From Perilla frutescens (lineage: Eukaryota; Streptophyta; Magnoliopsida; Lamiales; Lamiaceae), in contig BRKX01000002.1 of NCBI GenBank assembly GCA_026008535.1, forward strand, positions 73,305,380 through 73,369,379: DNA of 64,000 nucleotides, read 5' to 3'. The translations under genes and the position numbers were made by a program. Numbering within the stretch: position 1 is the stretch's first letter; every line of letters begins with the position of its first letter. Shown here piece by piece: positions 51,701-61,662 of the stretch. The notes below the pieces were generated by a model, which was not told where the DNA came from, ran no database searches, and saw only the letters and a program-made list of their open reading frames with translations.

Positions 51701-52464
51701 CAACTTCTCACATCAATTATCATCCCCCGTTGTTAGTTCTTTTACTTCTCATGCAGACTCTGCAACAGCTAGGTATGTTTTCTGGCTTGTGATATGTCAA
51801 TATGTGTGCACACTTCACATAGTGAATCTGGTCGTTAGCTAACTGTTTATAAGGAATGATTGTGTATTAATCTGGTTAATTGTGAAAAGTTCCTTGGTTG
51901 TCGGAATGTAAAAGCTTGATGAATATTATTATTATTATTAATCTGTTTTTCTGTTTACTGAGATTTTCAAGAATGCTCATTTCATAGTTGGTTTTCAGGT
52001 CCGACATTTATGCACCACACCATTCAGCGCTATTCCCGGATTATTCTTTATCTAATCGAACAATGATCGGAAGAGTAGACGAGAGAGGTTCTCTCCTATC
52101 AAGTCGATCCCTGTTTGGATCCGAAAGCGCCCCAATTCCAAGAACAGTGCAACTGGAAGAAGGAAGTAATTCTCGATTTGAGGCAGCTCCGCCACACTCG
52201 AGTTACTCAACCCTATCTTATGGCAGGGTTGGACTAAAAACTGAGGAGCGACCTCTATCTCCTCCCCCGGTAGCACCCAGTTCATCTGCTGCATCGTATG
52301 CCAGATTGGGTCCAGGTTTGAGTTCCGGCGTTAGAGCTGTTGCTGGTCAGCAAGCATCTCGGCCTCAGATTAGGTTCGATCCATTTACAGGCGAGCCCTA
52401 CAAGTTCGATCCTTTCACTGGCGAACCCATAATTCACCCAGGGAATTCCAACCGCCAATTCTGA
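42724..52464 (+). CDS. hnRNP Q/R-like RNA-binding protein, three RRMs plus C-terminal acidic-domain-like module
   Basis: Exons: 42724-42760, 42857-42930, 43594-43659, 43809-43880, 44823-44895, 46215-46252, 46366-46473, 48750-48866, 48956-49036, 49130-49198, 49564-49641, 49809-49928, 50479-50586, 51301-51369, 51468-51530, 51612-51772, 51999-52464; frame holds, 599 aa. RRM1 is at about 19-95 (IEVFVGGLP; GFCFVRF), RRM2 at 99-185 (TLYVGNL; RGFAFVKF), RRM3 at 197-275 (VAFVRNLP; VGFVHF). A Lys/Arg patch follows (KSKKRVRE). Residues about 325-393 (LAVKERLLRILRLGIATRFD, LDQF, SQNKSAYLAAVI) resemble the domain found N-terminal to the RRMs in animal hnRNP Q/R. The tail repeats FDPFTGEP twice. Likely a nuclear RNA-binding protein; target unknown. 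Arabidopsis LIF2 has three related RRMs but a different architecture, so I give no symbol. Confidence 0.9.
45001..45780. mobile_element. MITE-like inverted-repeat element in intron 5 of the hnRNP gene
   Basis: The left end GTTGTCAATTTAGCCATAAT, with TTGGTTGCAATTTT further in, is matched in inverse at the right end (GCTGTCACTTTAGCAATAAA, TTGGTTGCAATTTT). About 780 bp lie between. No coding capacity; edges are approximate and no target duplication was resolved. Confidence 0.6.
47409..47434. repeat. C15/A11 homopolymer junction in hnRNP intron 7
   Basis: Fifteen C followed by eleven A. Length may be unreliable in sequencing. Confidence 0.9.
48079..48579 (+). other. Unrecognised 166-codon open frame inside hnRNP intron 7
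   Basis: Lies wholly within the 2.3-kb intron 46474-48749, same strand as the host gene. The translation (parts: GEWLCNYIHS, NVWIDDAELKN, CESNVLVCVLSWLAP) has no motif I recognise and no intact upstream extension. It could be an exonised or transposon-derived relic, or a chance frame in a somewhat GC-balanced stretch. Confidence 0.25.
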
Positions 52465-52759
52465 GCCTTGTGCTGCTTGTTTTAATAATCTTATTTTAAT
52501 TTATTAGTGAGTGTTTTGAATTAACTTGGCTCTTAGTATTTATTATCATGACTTTTCCATACTGTAACATTTACTTATATAGTCCACGGACGGATTGTGC
52601 TAGCGTAGCCTATGATATAACTTGTATAAACAATGCACATTCATTACTTTCATTTCAGTCGTCTACATTAATTACGGTGGTCGATAACCATAATCATGTC
52701 ATTTATCGTAGTCTTAATTAACGACTCCAATGCTAACGTGGAGACCATGAAAAAGTTTG
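52465..52759 (+). other. 3' UTR and downstream flank of the hnRNP gene
   Basis: AT-rich tail after the TGA at 52462-52464. No second gene is seen. Confidence 0.5.
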
Positions 52760-53290
52760 GGGTGGTAATTCGTGCGTGTCGGGTTGTTAACGGGTCGACA
52801 CGATAAGGCCAAATACGAACACGATCCGTACTGCTCGACACGAACACGACCCGTTATGTATAAACACGGACACGACACGAACACGAAAAACACGATTTCT
52901 TATCGTGCCAACACGACACGAGAATAACACGAACACGACAACGACACAGTATGAAATAACTAATAGTACATATTAAATTAAAATTATAATTTAAATAAAT
53001 AAATTTCAATTCAAATATATAAATTTTAAATTAAATAATTGAGTTTTAACTAAAATTTTAGATTAAAAAAATATTTTAAATTATTATATATAATTGATAT
53101 ATTTATTTATGTATTTATATAATATTAACGGGTTACACGAATCCGACACGAACCCGACACGAAATTTTCGTGTCCTTATCGGGTCGACACGGTAAGGACA
53201 CGAACACGATAAGACTAAACACTAATTCATTAATTTCATGCGTGTTCATGTCGTGCTATCGTGTCGTGTCAAAAATTATCAGCCCAGAAA
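52760..53290. mobile_element. ACGACACGAACACG-rich repeat with AT-rich core, probable non-autonomous hAT-like element
   Basis: Both flanks (about 52770-52950 and 53130-53275) are dense in words such as GGGTCGACACG, CACGAACACGA and ACGACACGA. The right flank shows them mostly in inverse order relative to the left, with CGTGTCGTGTC near its end. The middle (about 52970-53120) is almost pure A/T. Subterminal repeats of this type around an AT-rich centre are familiar in plant hAT-related MITEs. No clean termini or target duplication were found. Confidence 0.55.
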
Positions 53291-53578
53291 AACCATATAA
53301 TCGAGCTGCAAGTTATTTGTATGTTTACTTTCAATAGATTGACTAGTTACACAATACTTCAAACAATAGCATCATTTATTTCCTAAATGAAATAAAAATA
53401 GATAATAGTTTTTTTTAAAAAAAAAATAATTATTAATCAGCAATTGAGCGATACAGGTAAACACTTGTTAAATTTCGGCTTCTACACCAACGGCATGTAG
53501 ACGTCTGTTTGTGCTGGTATCTTGCATGAACTGATTAGAACGCCACATACTGATGCTATACATTACATGATTTTTTAT

Positions 53579-53899
53579 GGGCCAAATATACACTTATGTC
53601 CATAATTTTCGTCTGTTTTGTAAAAATGTTACAATTAAACTTCAAAAAATGCCGGAAATACCCAAATTTTGCACAATTTTGGTGTCAGATTGTTGATAAG
53701 ACATGTTGGAGTCTAGCATGTAAAATAATGTGGAAAATCATAACCTCAACATAGAATATGATTTTTGACATAGCAATCCGACACCGAAAATTAAATTAGG
53801 AGACATTTTTGCAAAAATGTGGAAAGTTAGGATATTTTTTGAAGCGATGACATTTTTGTAAAATAGACAAAAATTCAAGATACACATGTATATTTGACC
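53579..53899. mobile_element. 321-bp MITE with long imperfect TIRs and 8-bp target duplication
   Basis: The left end is GGGCCAAATATACACTTATG, continuing to TGTTTTGTAAAAATGT. The inverse of the right end is GGTCAAATATACATGTGTAT, continuing to TATTTTACAAAAATGT. An identical octamer TTTTTTAT lies immediately outside both ends (53571-53578 and 53900-53907), consistent with the 8-bp duplication made by hAT transposases, though its low complexity weakens the point. No coding capacity. Confidence 0.8.
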
Positions 53900-54334
53900 T
53901 TTTTTATATTGCTTGAAAAGGCAAGCTTAAAGAAATCACATACGTGTATTAAACCGATCATTCACCTAGTTCTGTAAGTGAGAAATCCATGGTTCGGACT
54001 AACCGAAGACTTGAAACAAGGTAAGTTAATCTGCAATGCTATACAATTAGCAAACATACATTCAACGACCAGTCTAATGAAAGTATGCCACAATATCAGC
54101 ATAATAGAGATTGTTTCAGAAAAGAAAAAAGAAAAGAAAAGGGGAACCTATTTTCTTCAATATCCAATCTGCAGAACAAAGAATAATGAGGAAATTGCAG
54201 TCAATGACCACAAACATAAATCATTATTCGATTGCAGAATTATTCAAAACAAAATACAATGAGAATATACACACAAACATTTGTTCTAAACAAGATAGGT
54301 CACTTTGGCCATTAGGCCAACTGTAAATTGATAT

Positions 54335-55084
54335 TTACTTCCAATCAAGCATATCCAGGAGCCACAACACCTGATCCTCTGAGTTGGCAGCGTCGCAGAA
54401 ATCCAGTTCGATCCCAAAAACATCAAAGAGACTTTCATTACCATGGTCCATGAAAAGCAAGGAAATCCATGCCCTTATACCAGACACGAAAGGGTGTGCA
54501 GGAGAAAAGTCGAGGTAATCAAATGCCAGGGCCCGATAGGTTGAGCGGTCTATATAATCAAAAAGAGATTTGTTTATGATGCAAGCAACTTTCTGGGAAT
54601 CCTTTCGACCTGCAAACACAGAAACACTGACAGTCTGACCCAAAGGGATATTAAACCTAGGCTGCATTGGCAATGTCATCTTGTAATCTGGGCTTGACAA
54701 GTGAAACCTAAGAACGTCAGAAATTCCAGTTGGTGGAGTCCAAGTTCCCTTTTGGAGTACGGGCCCTGGAACCACTTCCGAGAACATAAGCTTATCCTCA
54801 GTCCAAATGTCGATATAAAACTCCAAATCGTTGAAGGACAGTCTTGGTGGAAGAAGGGTTCTGCTCTTTTGGCGCTTATAGAAGGATTTAAATAGTTTGT
54901 GATACGACAAAATGGGAGGGGAAGACTGCTTGCAGACAGATGGCCATCTCTTTGCACATAAGCATTTCCATAAGTAATCATCTTGAGCAATCTCTCTCCA
55001 CTGCTTGGAAACTAACATACATGTCGCCAGATCTCTACCTTGTAGAAGAGGGAAAACAACCTTCAAAATCTCCTCGCATGACAT
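54335..55084 (-). CDS. F-box protein, Arabidopsis At5g39250 type
   Basis: A single uninterrupted coding exon of 249 aa. Residues 1-45 form the F-box: EEILKVVFPLL, then LATCMLVSKQWREIAQDD and LWKCLCAKRWPS. This binds SKP1/ASK in an SCF ubiquitin ligase. The remainder is not kelch or LRR; it contains conserved stretches typical of this small plant family (PPRLSFNDLEFYIDIWTEDK, FDYIDRSTYRALAFDYLD, SGIRAWISLLFMD) and the terminal LLDMLDWK. Substrate unknown. The ATG at 55084 begins MSCEEIL, aligned with the family start. The leader appears interrupted by an intron with acceptor near 55181 and donor near 55972. Intact, same size as the Arabidopsis protein. Confidence 0.92.
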   Translation of the reverse strand: MSCEEILKVVFPLLQGRDLATCMLVSKQWREIAQDDYLWKCLCAKRWPSVCKQSSPPILSYHKLFKSFYKRQKSRTLLPPRLSFNDLEFYIDIWTEDKLMFSEVVPGPVLQKGTWTPPTGISDVLRFHLSSPDYKMTLPMQPRFNIPLGQTVSVSVFAGRKDSQKVACIINKSLFDYIDRSTYRALAFDYLDFSPAHPFVSGIRAWISLLFMDHGNESLFDVFGIELDFCDAANSEDQVLWLLDMLDWK

Positions 55085-56180
55085 CTTCACAGAAGAATAA
55101 ATACTTTCCTACGGCAAATTTATTGAACGAACTGCTTTTGCAGCATTGAAGGCCTACTAGTAGTAAGATCACACCAGTTCCTGAAACAATCAAGTGTACT
55201 TGAATATCACATGCCAGCCACTCATTACTGAATCATACTACACGACCTTCACCACGCGTATCCATACAAAAATGAATCTTTACAAAGGTTATGCGAGAGA
55301 ACAAGACTAAGGAAGACAAACTGATGGCATTTTACATTTTTCCATCACTACATAAGAGCATGGATACGATCTCAAGATAAAATGCTTCAGCATACTAGAC
55401 CTAAATTTAGCTTTCTTGATGCACAAAAATAAAATGCCGCAGCAATATTTTCTAAAGCATGAGCCTTGAAAATCATCAAAATCTCAATGTTCTAATCAAC
55501 ACTTAAAAAAAATATCAAGGCTTGCTTTAACATTTATACAGGTTCCAACATGCTAATACCATAAGTATTATTGGTAATACTTCCCAACCCTGTAATATAA
55601 AAGTTCTAGATCACACCCAAATCACGAAAAATCAACTCAACTATAATCAATATCCCATTTATAGCAATCTTTGCTACATTATCAATAGTAGAAAAAATCA
55701 ATTAGAAAAATACCAGAATACACCAAAACTTGCAAAATGATATAAAAACGTATATAACACATAAAAAAGATTAAAAAAAAAACCAAAAATTCAAGCAAAT
55801 GAACTGAACGTAACACAAAATTCAAAACGAGAAAATACTAATACATTCATCAGCAATATCAATTCACAAAGAAAAGGTCAACAATCGAACCCCCAAAATC
55901 AATTTCTTTACAAACGAATCAAACCCTAATCCTATAATTAAACCAAAAAATAAAAGAAAGGAAAGAAATTTACCATTTACGATTCCGCAGCAATAAAAAT
56001 CAATTCATTGCAAAAAAAAAATGAAAAAGAAAAGGAAAATGAAAATGAGGAAGATCAATTATTTATGTATAATTTCGATCTTCGGATTCTGATTAGTCTG
56101 CAGCGAAAAATGTGCAAAGAAATATAAGAGGAGAGAGAAAGTTAATTAGTTCGGTGTTGGGAACTTGGGATTCACTGCGA
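55085..56180 (-). promoter_or_regulatory. 5' UTR with ~0.8-kb intron and promoter of the F-box gene
   Basis: On the minus strand an acceptor TTGATTGTTTCAG ends near 55182 and a donor AAATG|GTAAATTTC lies near 55972, so the leader exon sits at about 55973-56160. The intervening DNA is AT-rich with no coding content. The splice assignment is by motif only. Confidence 0.5.
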
Positions 56181-57920
56181 CGCGATATATATTAGTCAAG
56201 TATGGATGAGGGCTTTTGTGGGTCCCTGTTTATATTTTGTCTATAATTTATTTTTACTTTTACTTTTATTTTGACAAAAAGACACGTGGTGCAGATTTTT
56301 GCCCCCTCTTAATTGTGTAGAAATATATGGTTTATTTATTTATTATTTATATGTTTTACGAAAATGCTAAATTAATGCAACATGCTCAAATCTCAATTCA
56401 AAATGTACAGATGAAATTTAAATTCATAATTTTTGGTCATTAGTTTATCCGTTCCACAATTAAACTACTGTTAAATAATACACAAGTAAATTTTACTTGT
56501 AGAAGATTTCTATGAAAAAAAATAAATTACTTGTAGAAGTATATATATATTTTTTCCAAGTTACTAACATTATTAATTTGCGAGTTTTAATTGAATTAAA
56601 ACAATGAAATTTTGATGAAACAAACTTGTTTATAATTGATGGTTATTGCGAGAAATACGGTGAATCATCAGTAATAGAATTTTAAGAAATTTTAAAATGG
56701 GTATAAAAGATACAATAATATATGACATGATTTGATGCAATAATAATTTTTCTTCAATATTAATGCGACAAATTTGGAATCTTCTTATATATTTTTTTTT
56801 TGGGCTCTCTTCTTGCACAATATATGCTCTGATTTAGTCACAAAATTTGGTTATCTGAATGAACTAATATCAGATTTCTCAAAATTATTTTGAATAGTAA
56901 GAGCTAATAAGCTATTTTTACTTTGAGATTTTTTTACCATGATGTCAAGAATTTAATGTTCGTCAAAAAATGATCTTGAATATTAGTTCATTTTTATATC
57001 TGTAATTTACTTTTTGGAAAGGGAAAAATAAAACGATTTTGAATTCTTCCAAATTTATCCTCAACAAATATTACATAAAATTTTCGGACCATAAAAAAGG
57101 TCAGGCCCAAACTGTTACCCCTAACGGCCCATAAAGAAGTTTAGATATAATTCATTTGCTACATTTAATAATTTTCCTTAGAGATTATGAATTTTTTTGA
57201 AAGTCAGCAAATATTACTTTCTTTATGTTCTTTCACTTTTTCTTCTTTCTTTTTTTCTTATACTTCTTTGGAAGAAATAATTCAGAATTTTCGAATATTA
57301 GTTGGGTAGAATATATATATGATCTCATATAGGTTTTTATTATATCGAAAATGATTATTTATAAATTTATCTCAAAACAGCAATACTTAAGTTTTACTAA
57401 AAACTAACAATTTTAATGTAAAGACCAATAGTTGTCGACTAAAATGGGATACCTTATCAAATTAAAAGAATAACATTTCAAGAAAAATAATAATATTTAA
57501 AGGAAAAGAATATTAGTTAATGATAATACTTAAAAAAAAGTTGATGGGTTTCGAAATGATGATGGCACTAAATTAACTCATTCGAGCTATGTAGGTTGCC
57601 ATGATAACTAAAAGCGAAATATTATTTATTTATTTAATAATTCTTGTAATCAAGATTTTTTTTAGAGCCAAATTAGGAGTTAGGATATAATCTAGTACAT
57701 GGTTTAGTTATCTCATACAAATTTTTGAGTAAATCAAATGTACAATAATTGTCGTGTTGACCGCATCCAGATTTACTGAGTGGCATATTAAAGCTACCAT
57801 GTTCTTATAATGGATATGCAAGTGTGATAACTTATATATTGTTGTGTAACTCCGTGAATCTAGGAAATACACACACATGTACGTGTATATATATATATAT
57901 ATCATAAATTCTCATGTTAA
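56181..57920. other. AT-rich intergenic DNA, no gene seen
   Basis: Very A/T-rich with short TA runs. No family-like frame, transposon edge or RNA gene found. Confidence 0.5.
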
Positions 57921-57924
57921 ATCA

Positions 57925-58185
57925 GACGGTCAACGCGTTGACTGAGTCAACATATGTTGACCTGATTAATGTGTTAACAAAAAAAAAAAGTCAAAACAGT
58001 TGATACTTTTAAAATTTTGAGTGATACTGTTTAATGTTACAGGTGATACTGATTTTGATTTTTTTTTCTAACCAATACTTTTTAAGGATACATGCGATAA
58101 TTTTGTGCTTTTAAATAATACTTTTTAATGTTATGACTGATACTAATTTTGACGGTATTTTTGATCAACACACGTTGATCATCTG
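57925..58185. repeat. Palindrome-bounded repeat with clustered TTGAC and TGATACT words
   Basis: Two perfect palindromes sit side by side, GTCAACGCGTTGAC (57929-57942) and GTCAACATATGTTGAC (57946-57961). A near-palindrome, GATCAACACACGTTGATC, lies at 58163-58180. Between them TGATACT recurs at least four times. It resembles a small non-autonomous element; no target duplication was identified. The TTGAC cores also match the WRKY W-box core. Confidence 0.5.
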
Positions 58186-58919
58186 ATAGGTGCACACAAG
58201 ACCTGCCCTTATATATATATGTATGTATCAATAAATTATACAACTTAAAAAACACCCGTATCATAATATGTCAAGAAACACTTGTCATGACGAGCCTCTC
58301 GATCATATACTAGCGCTTCAAACAAAATTGTCAATATTGACTATAAGAAAGTGTTATTTTAATATAATATATACTCACTCAATTTCAGAAAGATTGACGT
58401 TTTAGTCTCTTAATTTTATTAAAATTATTTGATGTTTAATTCATGCCTTTTAACATTTTTCCTTTAAATTTTACCCTATAAAATCTCCCACATAAATATG
58501 TTGAGGAAATTAAGGAGAGATATAAAGGCAGGCATAAAGATTACAATAATAGGGAAATTAAGATATATTAAGTTTTGACACCCACTCTCTCAAATTTAAC
58601 TTTACAAATATATGGAGAGAGAAAAAAATTTCAACTTTTTAGGAAAATATAAGTGAATATGATTTTATGTAATATAAAAGGGATGGATATATTAGTCTAA
58701 AAAATTAATTGTTAATTCTATATTAAAAGTCTAAAACAACAAACAAAACGAAACGGATCGAGTAAAACATCAATCTTTGTGAAACTGAAGGGTTAATATA
58801 TATCTTAATCAATCTAGTTACCAAAATAGCTACAAATCATTTTTATCTTACTAAACATCGTGGCGAATTCCATATATACATTTGTATATAATCAAAATGA
58901 CCATATATCTATATATGTA
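58186..58919. other. AT-rich intergenic DNA, no gene seen
   Basis: Nothing beyond short AT-rich repeats. Confidence 0.4.
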
Positions 58920-59640
58920 TCCGTAACACAAATTTTTGAATTTAATTTGGTAAAACATAAAATGTGTACAATTCAGATGATTTTTCGGATTAAAATGTAA
59001 TTTCACGGATCTAATCTCTATTTTTCATCTGATTCTTTTCTTCAAAACTTGATCTTCAAACGGTCTTCGAAGCTTTTGGAGAATATTTGTACCCTCAATT
59101 TTCTTTGACTTGGTCTTCGAAATTTTTGGGGAAGATTTGTATCATCGATCCTCTTTTACTTGGTATTTGGACTTGATAACGTTAACCGGGGGTCGACGAC
59201 CTTGATTCCGGATTGAACGTTGGATTTGAGGTGATTCTGACGAAGAACGACTTGAATCTTGCTAGAACACATTGGATATCGGGACTTTATAACGTCGTCT
59301 GGAGGGTTTTAGAACCTTGATTCCGGTTTAATTTTGACTTCCGGAGTGATTTCAACTGGTATGGATGCCCCTATTTATAGTTGTAGGGAGAGAGAATCTA
59401 AGGCTGACGTGGCACTATCTCATTGACCGTTGGAAATTGATATTATATCTTTTTGAAAGATATTTACTTGTTATCAATGACTCTTGATATTTATCATATA
59501 ATAATATGTTTATTATTTAAATATTCTATCTAATTTTGGATTTCACAAGATTCCAGAACTAAATAAATATAGATAAAAATCAATAAAAATATTATATATA
59601 TTTTATAATTTTTTAGTATCTACAGTATCTGACCAATATT
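58920..59640. repeat. Dispersed repeat copy 2 (LTR-like), related to 38600-38985
   Basis: Longer copy of the family at 38.6 kb. It contains the shared blocks ending GATAACGTTAACC and CGACGACCTTGATTCC, then an internal near-duplicate of GGTCTTCGAA(G/A)(C/T)TTTTGG at about 59070 and 59112. A CCTATTTATAG promoter-like word lies near 59370. It resembles an LTR, but termini, primer site and duplication were not located. Confidence 0.6.
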
Positions 59641-60026
59641 AATAATTAATTCATCTATTTAGTGCACCAATTGTAAACATGCATGATTATTTAGTTAGGC
59701 AAGTATGCTTTCACAAAATGATCATGAAAAATATTTATCCTAGTCCAAGATAAAAGCAAAGAAATTAAAGGTGGAATTTAAGAGGAAAAAAAAAGAGACA
59801 AAAAGATTTCCCGGATTGTCGCATGCATGCATGTGCTATCTTTGTTTAATATTATATATATAAAAACCAGTAGAATTGAAGAGTAGTAGTTGTCTGAGGG
59901 CGGCCACGCCATAACATGGCATGTGGACTCATTAACACAATGGGGCACCGCTGTCTGTTTCCTTCAGATATCATGTGAACAAAATTTACTACTCATTATT
60001 ATTCATTCACATTTTCTCTTTAATTA

Positions 60027-60076
<50 letters not shown>

Positions 60077-60803
60077 CACATGCCCTCATTTCTCCTTTTC
60101 ATCACGTACCTTGCAACAATTAATATTTTTTATTTGTCACACACACACACACATAAATAAAATAAATAAAGACTAATTTAAATGAGTATACGAGTACTCA
60201 TTTAATTTCTAATCAATCTCTCCCCAGCTTGTTTAATTTCTACAATTAAAAATTGATTTAAACTAAAAAAGGGGGTTATCAGATGGAAAAACATGTTTAA
60301 TTCGGAATTATATTTTCTTTATAGCAGGCTAAATTAAACCTATGTATGGTTAATTAAATGATTAGTATAAAAGGTCGAATTTGTGAGTAAAAATAAAAAA
60401 TAAAAATACAATAGGTAAAAATTGAAGTATCCATATACTGCATTGGGCAAGGATTATTAATATTAAATATTAATTAAATGATAAGATAAGACAACAGCTT
60501 TTTTAATTGATATATTTGGAAAAATGGATTTTTCCTGTACAACCTGGTGGCAGCTGCTGCTGCTGCTACTGCAAAATGGTGGTGCAGGGCTGTGAAAGAG
60601 AGGCCTTTGTCATGCCAAATGGGAACACATTTTTATGCCCTTCATTTGATTTTCACACAATTTTTAATTAATATGAAAACAAGAAATATCAATTTAGAAA
60701 TTAAAATGTCATGTATTATTGTCACGATAAATTGAGACAACATTTTAAGAAAGAGTTATAGGTTTCATAATTCATACGATGTTCAAATATTTTCCAAATC
60801 CCA

Positions 60804-60850
<47 letters not shown>

Positions 60851-61310
60851 AGTACTCATCTAAGTAACATCAAGAATATAATAGATTAACTCATGAAAAA
60901 ATAATGAACTTTTAGAAGATATAAGCTAAATCTATCGGTTTTTATCATAAGAGAGAATGATACATTGTTTGCATAAAAAGTAAAAAACTAAATAAATTCA
61001 TACTAATATAGCTCTAAGGAAATTAAAGAAGAACAAAACCTCCTTCTTCTTCTTTCTCTTTTTCGGATCAAATTTGCTTTCTTTTTCTCTTTCCTCTTTC
61101 ACGGGCTTCATCGATGAATGATGAAATTAAGAGAGGTATATATAATTATATATATATAATTTGTGCTACACCACCCACCCGGGTGCATATATATATTATT
61201 TATCGTTCGATTACACACAATCATATGCATACATACAAGCTTGTATGTATAGGTGCAAATAAACGATAAATATTATAATATCGAGTGTAGCATCTACGAG
61301 ATCGTTGTAA
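59641..61310. other. AT-rich intergenic DNA with microsatellites, no gene seen
   Basis: Contains a GC-richer island near 60545-60640 with (CTG)-type repeats, and CA/TA/GA simple repeats near 60804-60850. It also includes the 3' flank of the bHLH-like gene. Confidence 0.5.
60031..60073. repeat. (TA)n microsatellite, ~21 units
   Basis: Uninterrupted TA dinucleotides. The two frames drawn through it encode only Ile/Tyr and are artefacts. Confidence 0.95.
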
Positions 61311-61634
61311 CTATACAGTAGCATCTCGATTTTCTTGAGATTGTGATCCATAAAAATCGACCAATTTCTGCAAGACAAGAACCTGAGTTTTGAGGAGTAC
61401 GATGTAGTCGGCCGTTTCTCGGAACAGCTGCTCGGGCTTCGCATCTGCATTCTCCGATGGGATGAGATTCCTCAGCGCCGCCAGCTTGCCGGAAACCGAC
61501 GTGGCGCAGCCGGTGCCGGTGGAGCTACGGTGGCAGCTGAGTTGGCGCTTTCTGAGCCTTGTGCTGGAGTTTGATAGCCTTCTCCTCAGCCTTCTCACGG
61601 CGGTGGGTACGGAGATTCTTGGCTTTGATCCCAT
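61311..61634 (-). CDS. Atypical bHLH protein, UPBEAT1-like (107 aa, single exon)
   Basis: The N-terminal half is Arg/Ser-rich (RRLRRRLSNSS, RKRQLSCHR), probably a nuclear signal. Residues about 48-92 form an HLH-like module: helix 1 KLAALRNLIPS, a loop, then LFRETADYIVLLKTQVLVLQ. The LFR-TADYI word and overall size match the UPBEAT1-type atypical bHLH proteins, which repress peroxidase genes at the root growth transition in Arabidopsis; IBH1-like factors are the alternative. The classic DNA-contacting H-E-R residues of a basic region are not visible, so it may act by pairing with other bHLH factors. ATG at 61634 is the first in frame. A TATTTAA-type TATA box lies about 80 bases upstream on the minus strand. 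Confidence 0.75.
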   Translation of the reverse strand: MGSKPRISVPTAVRRLRRRLSNSSTRLRKRQLSCHRSSTGTGCATSVSGKLAALRNLIPSENADAKPEQLFRETADYIVLLKTQVLVLQKLVDFYGSQSQENRDATV

Positions 61635-61635
61635 G

Positions 61636-61662
61636 ACGGCGGCGGCGGCGGCGGCGGCGGGC
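61636..61662. repeat. (GGC)n trinucleotide repeat in the bHLH-like gene's 5' leader
   Basis: Eight or so CGG/GGC units directly upstream of the ATG; on the sense strand a GCC repeat. Confidence 0.85.

Noticed and set aside
54676..54990. Second minus-strand frame inside the F-box gene
   Set aside because: It is a shifted shadow of the F-box coding exon, which has clear family motifs in its own frame.
59890..60160. Two plus-strand frames over the TA repeat
   Set aside because: They translate the (TA)n microsatellite into Ile-Tyr runs.
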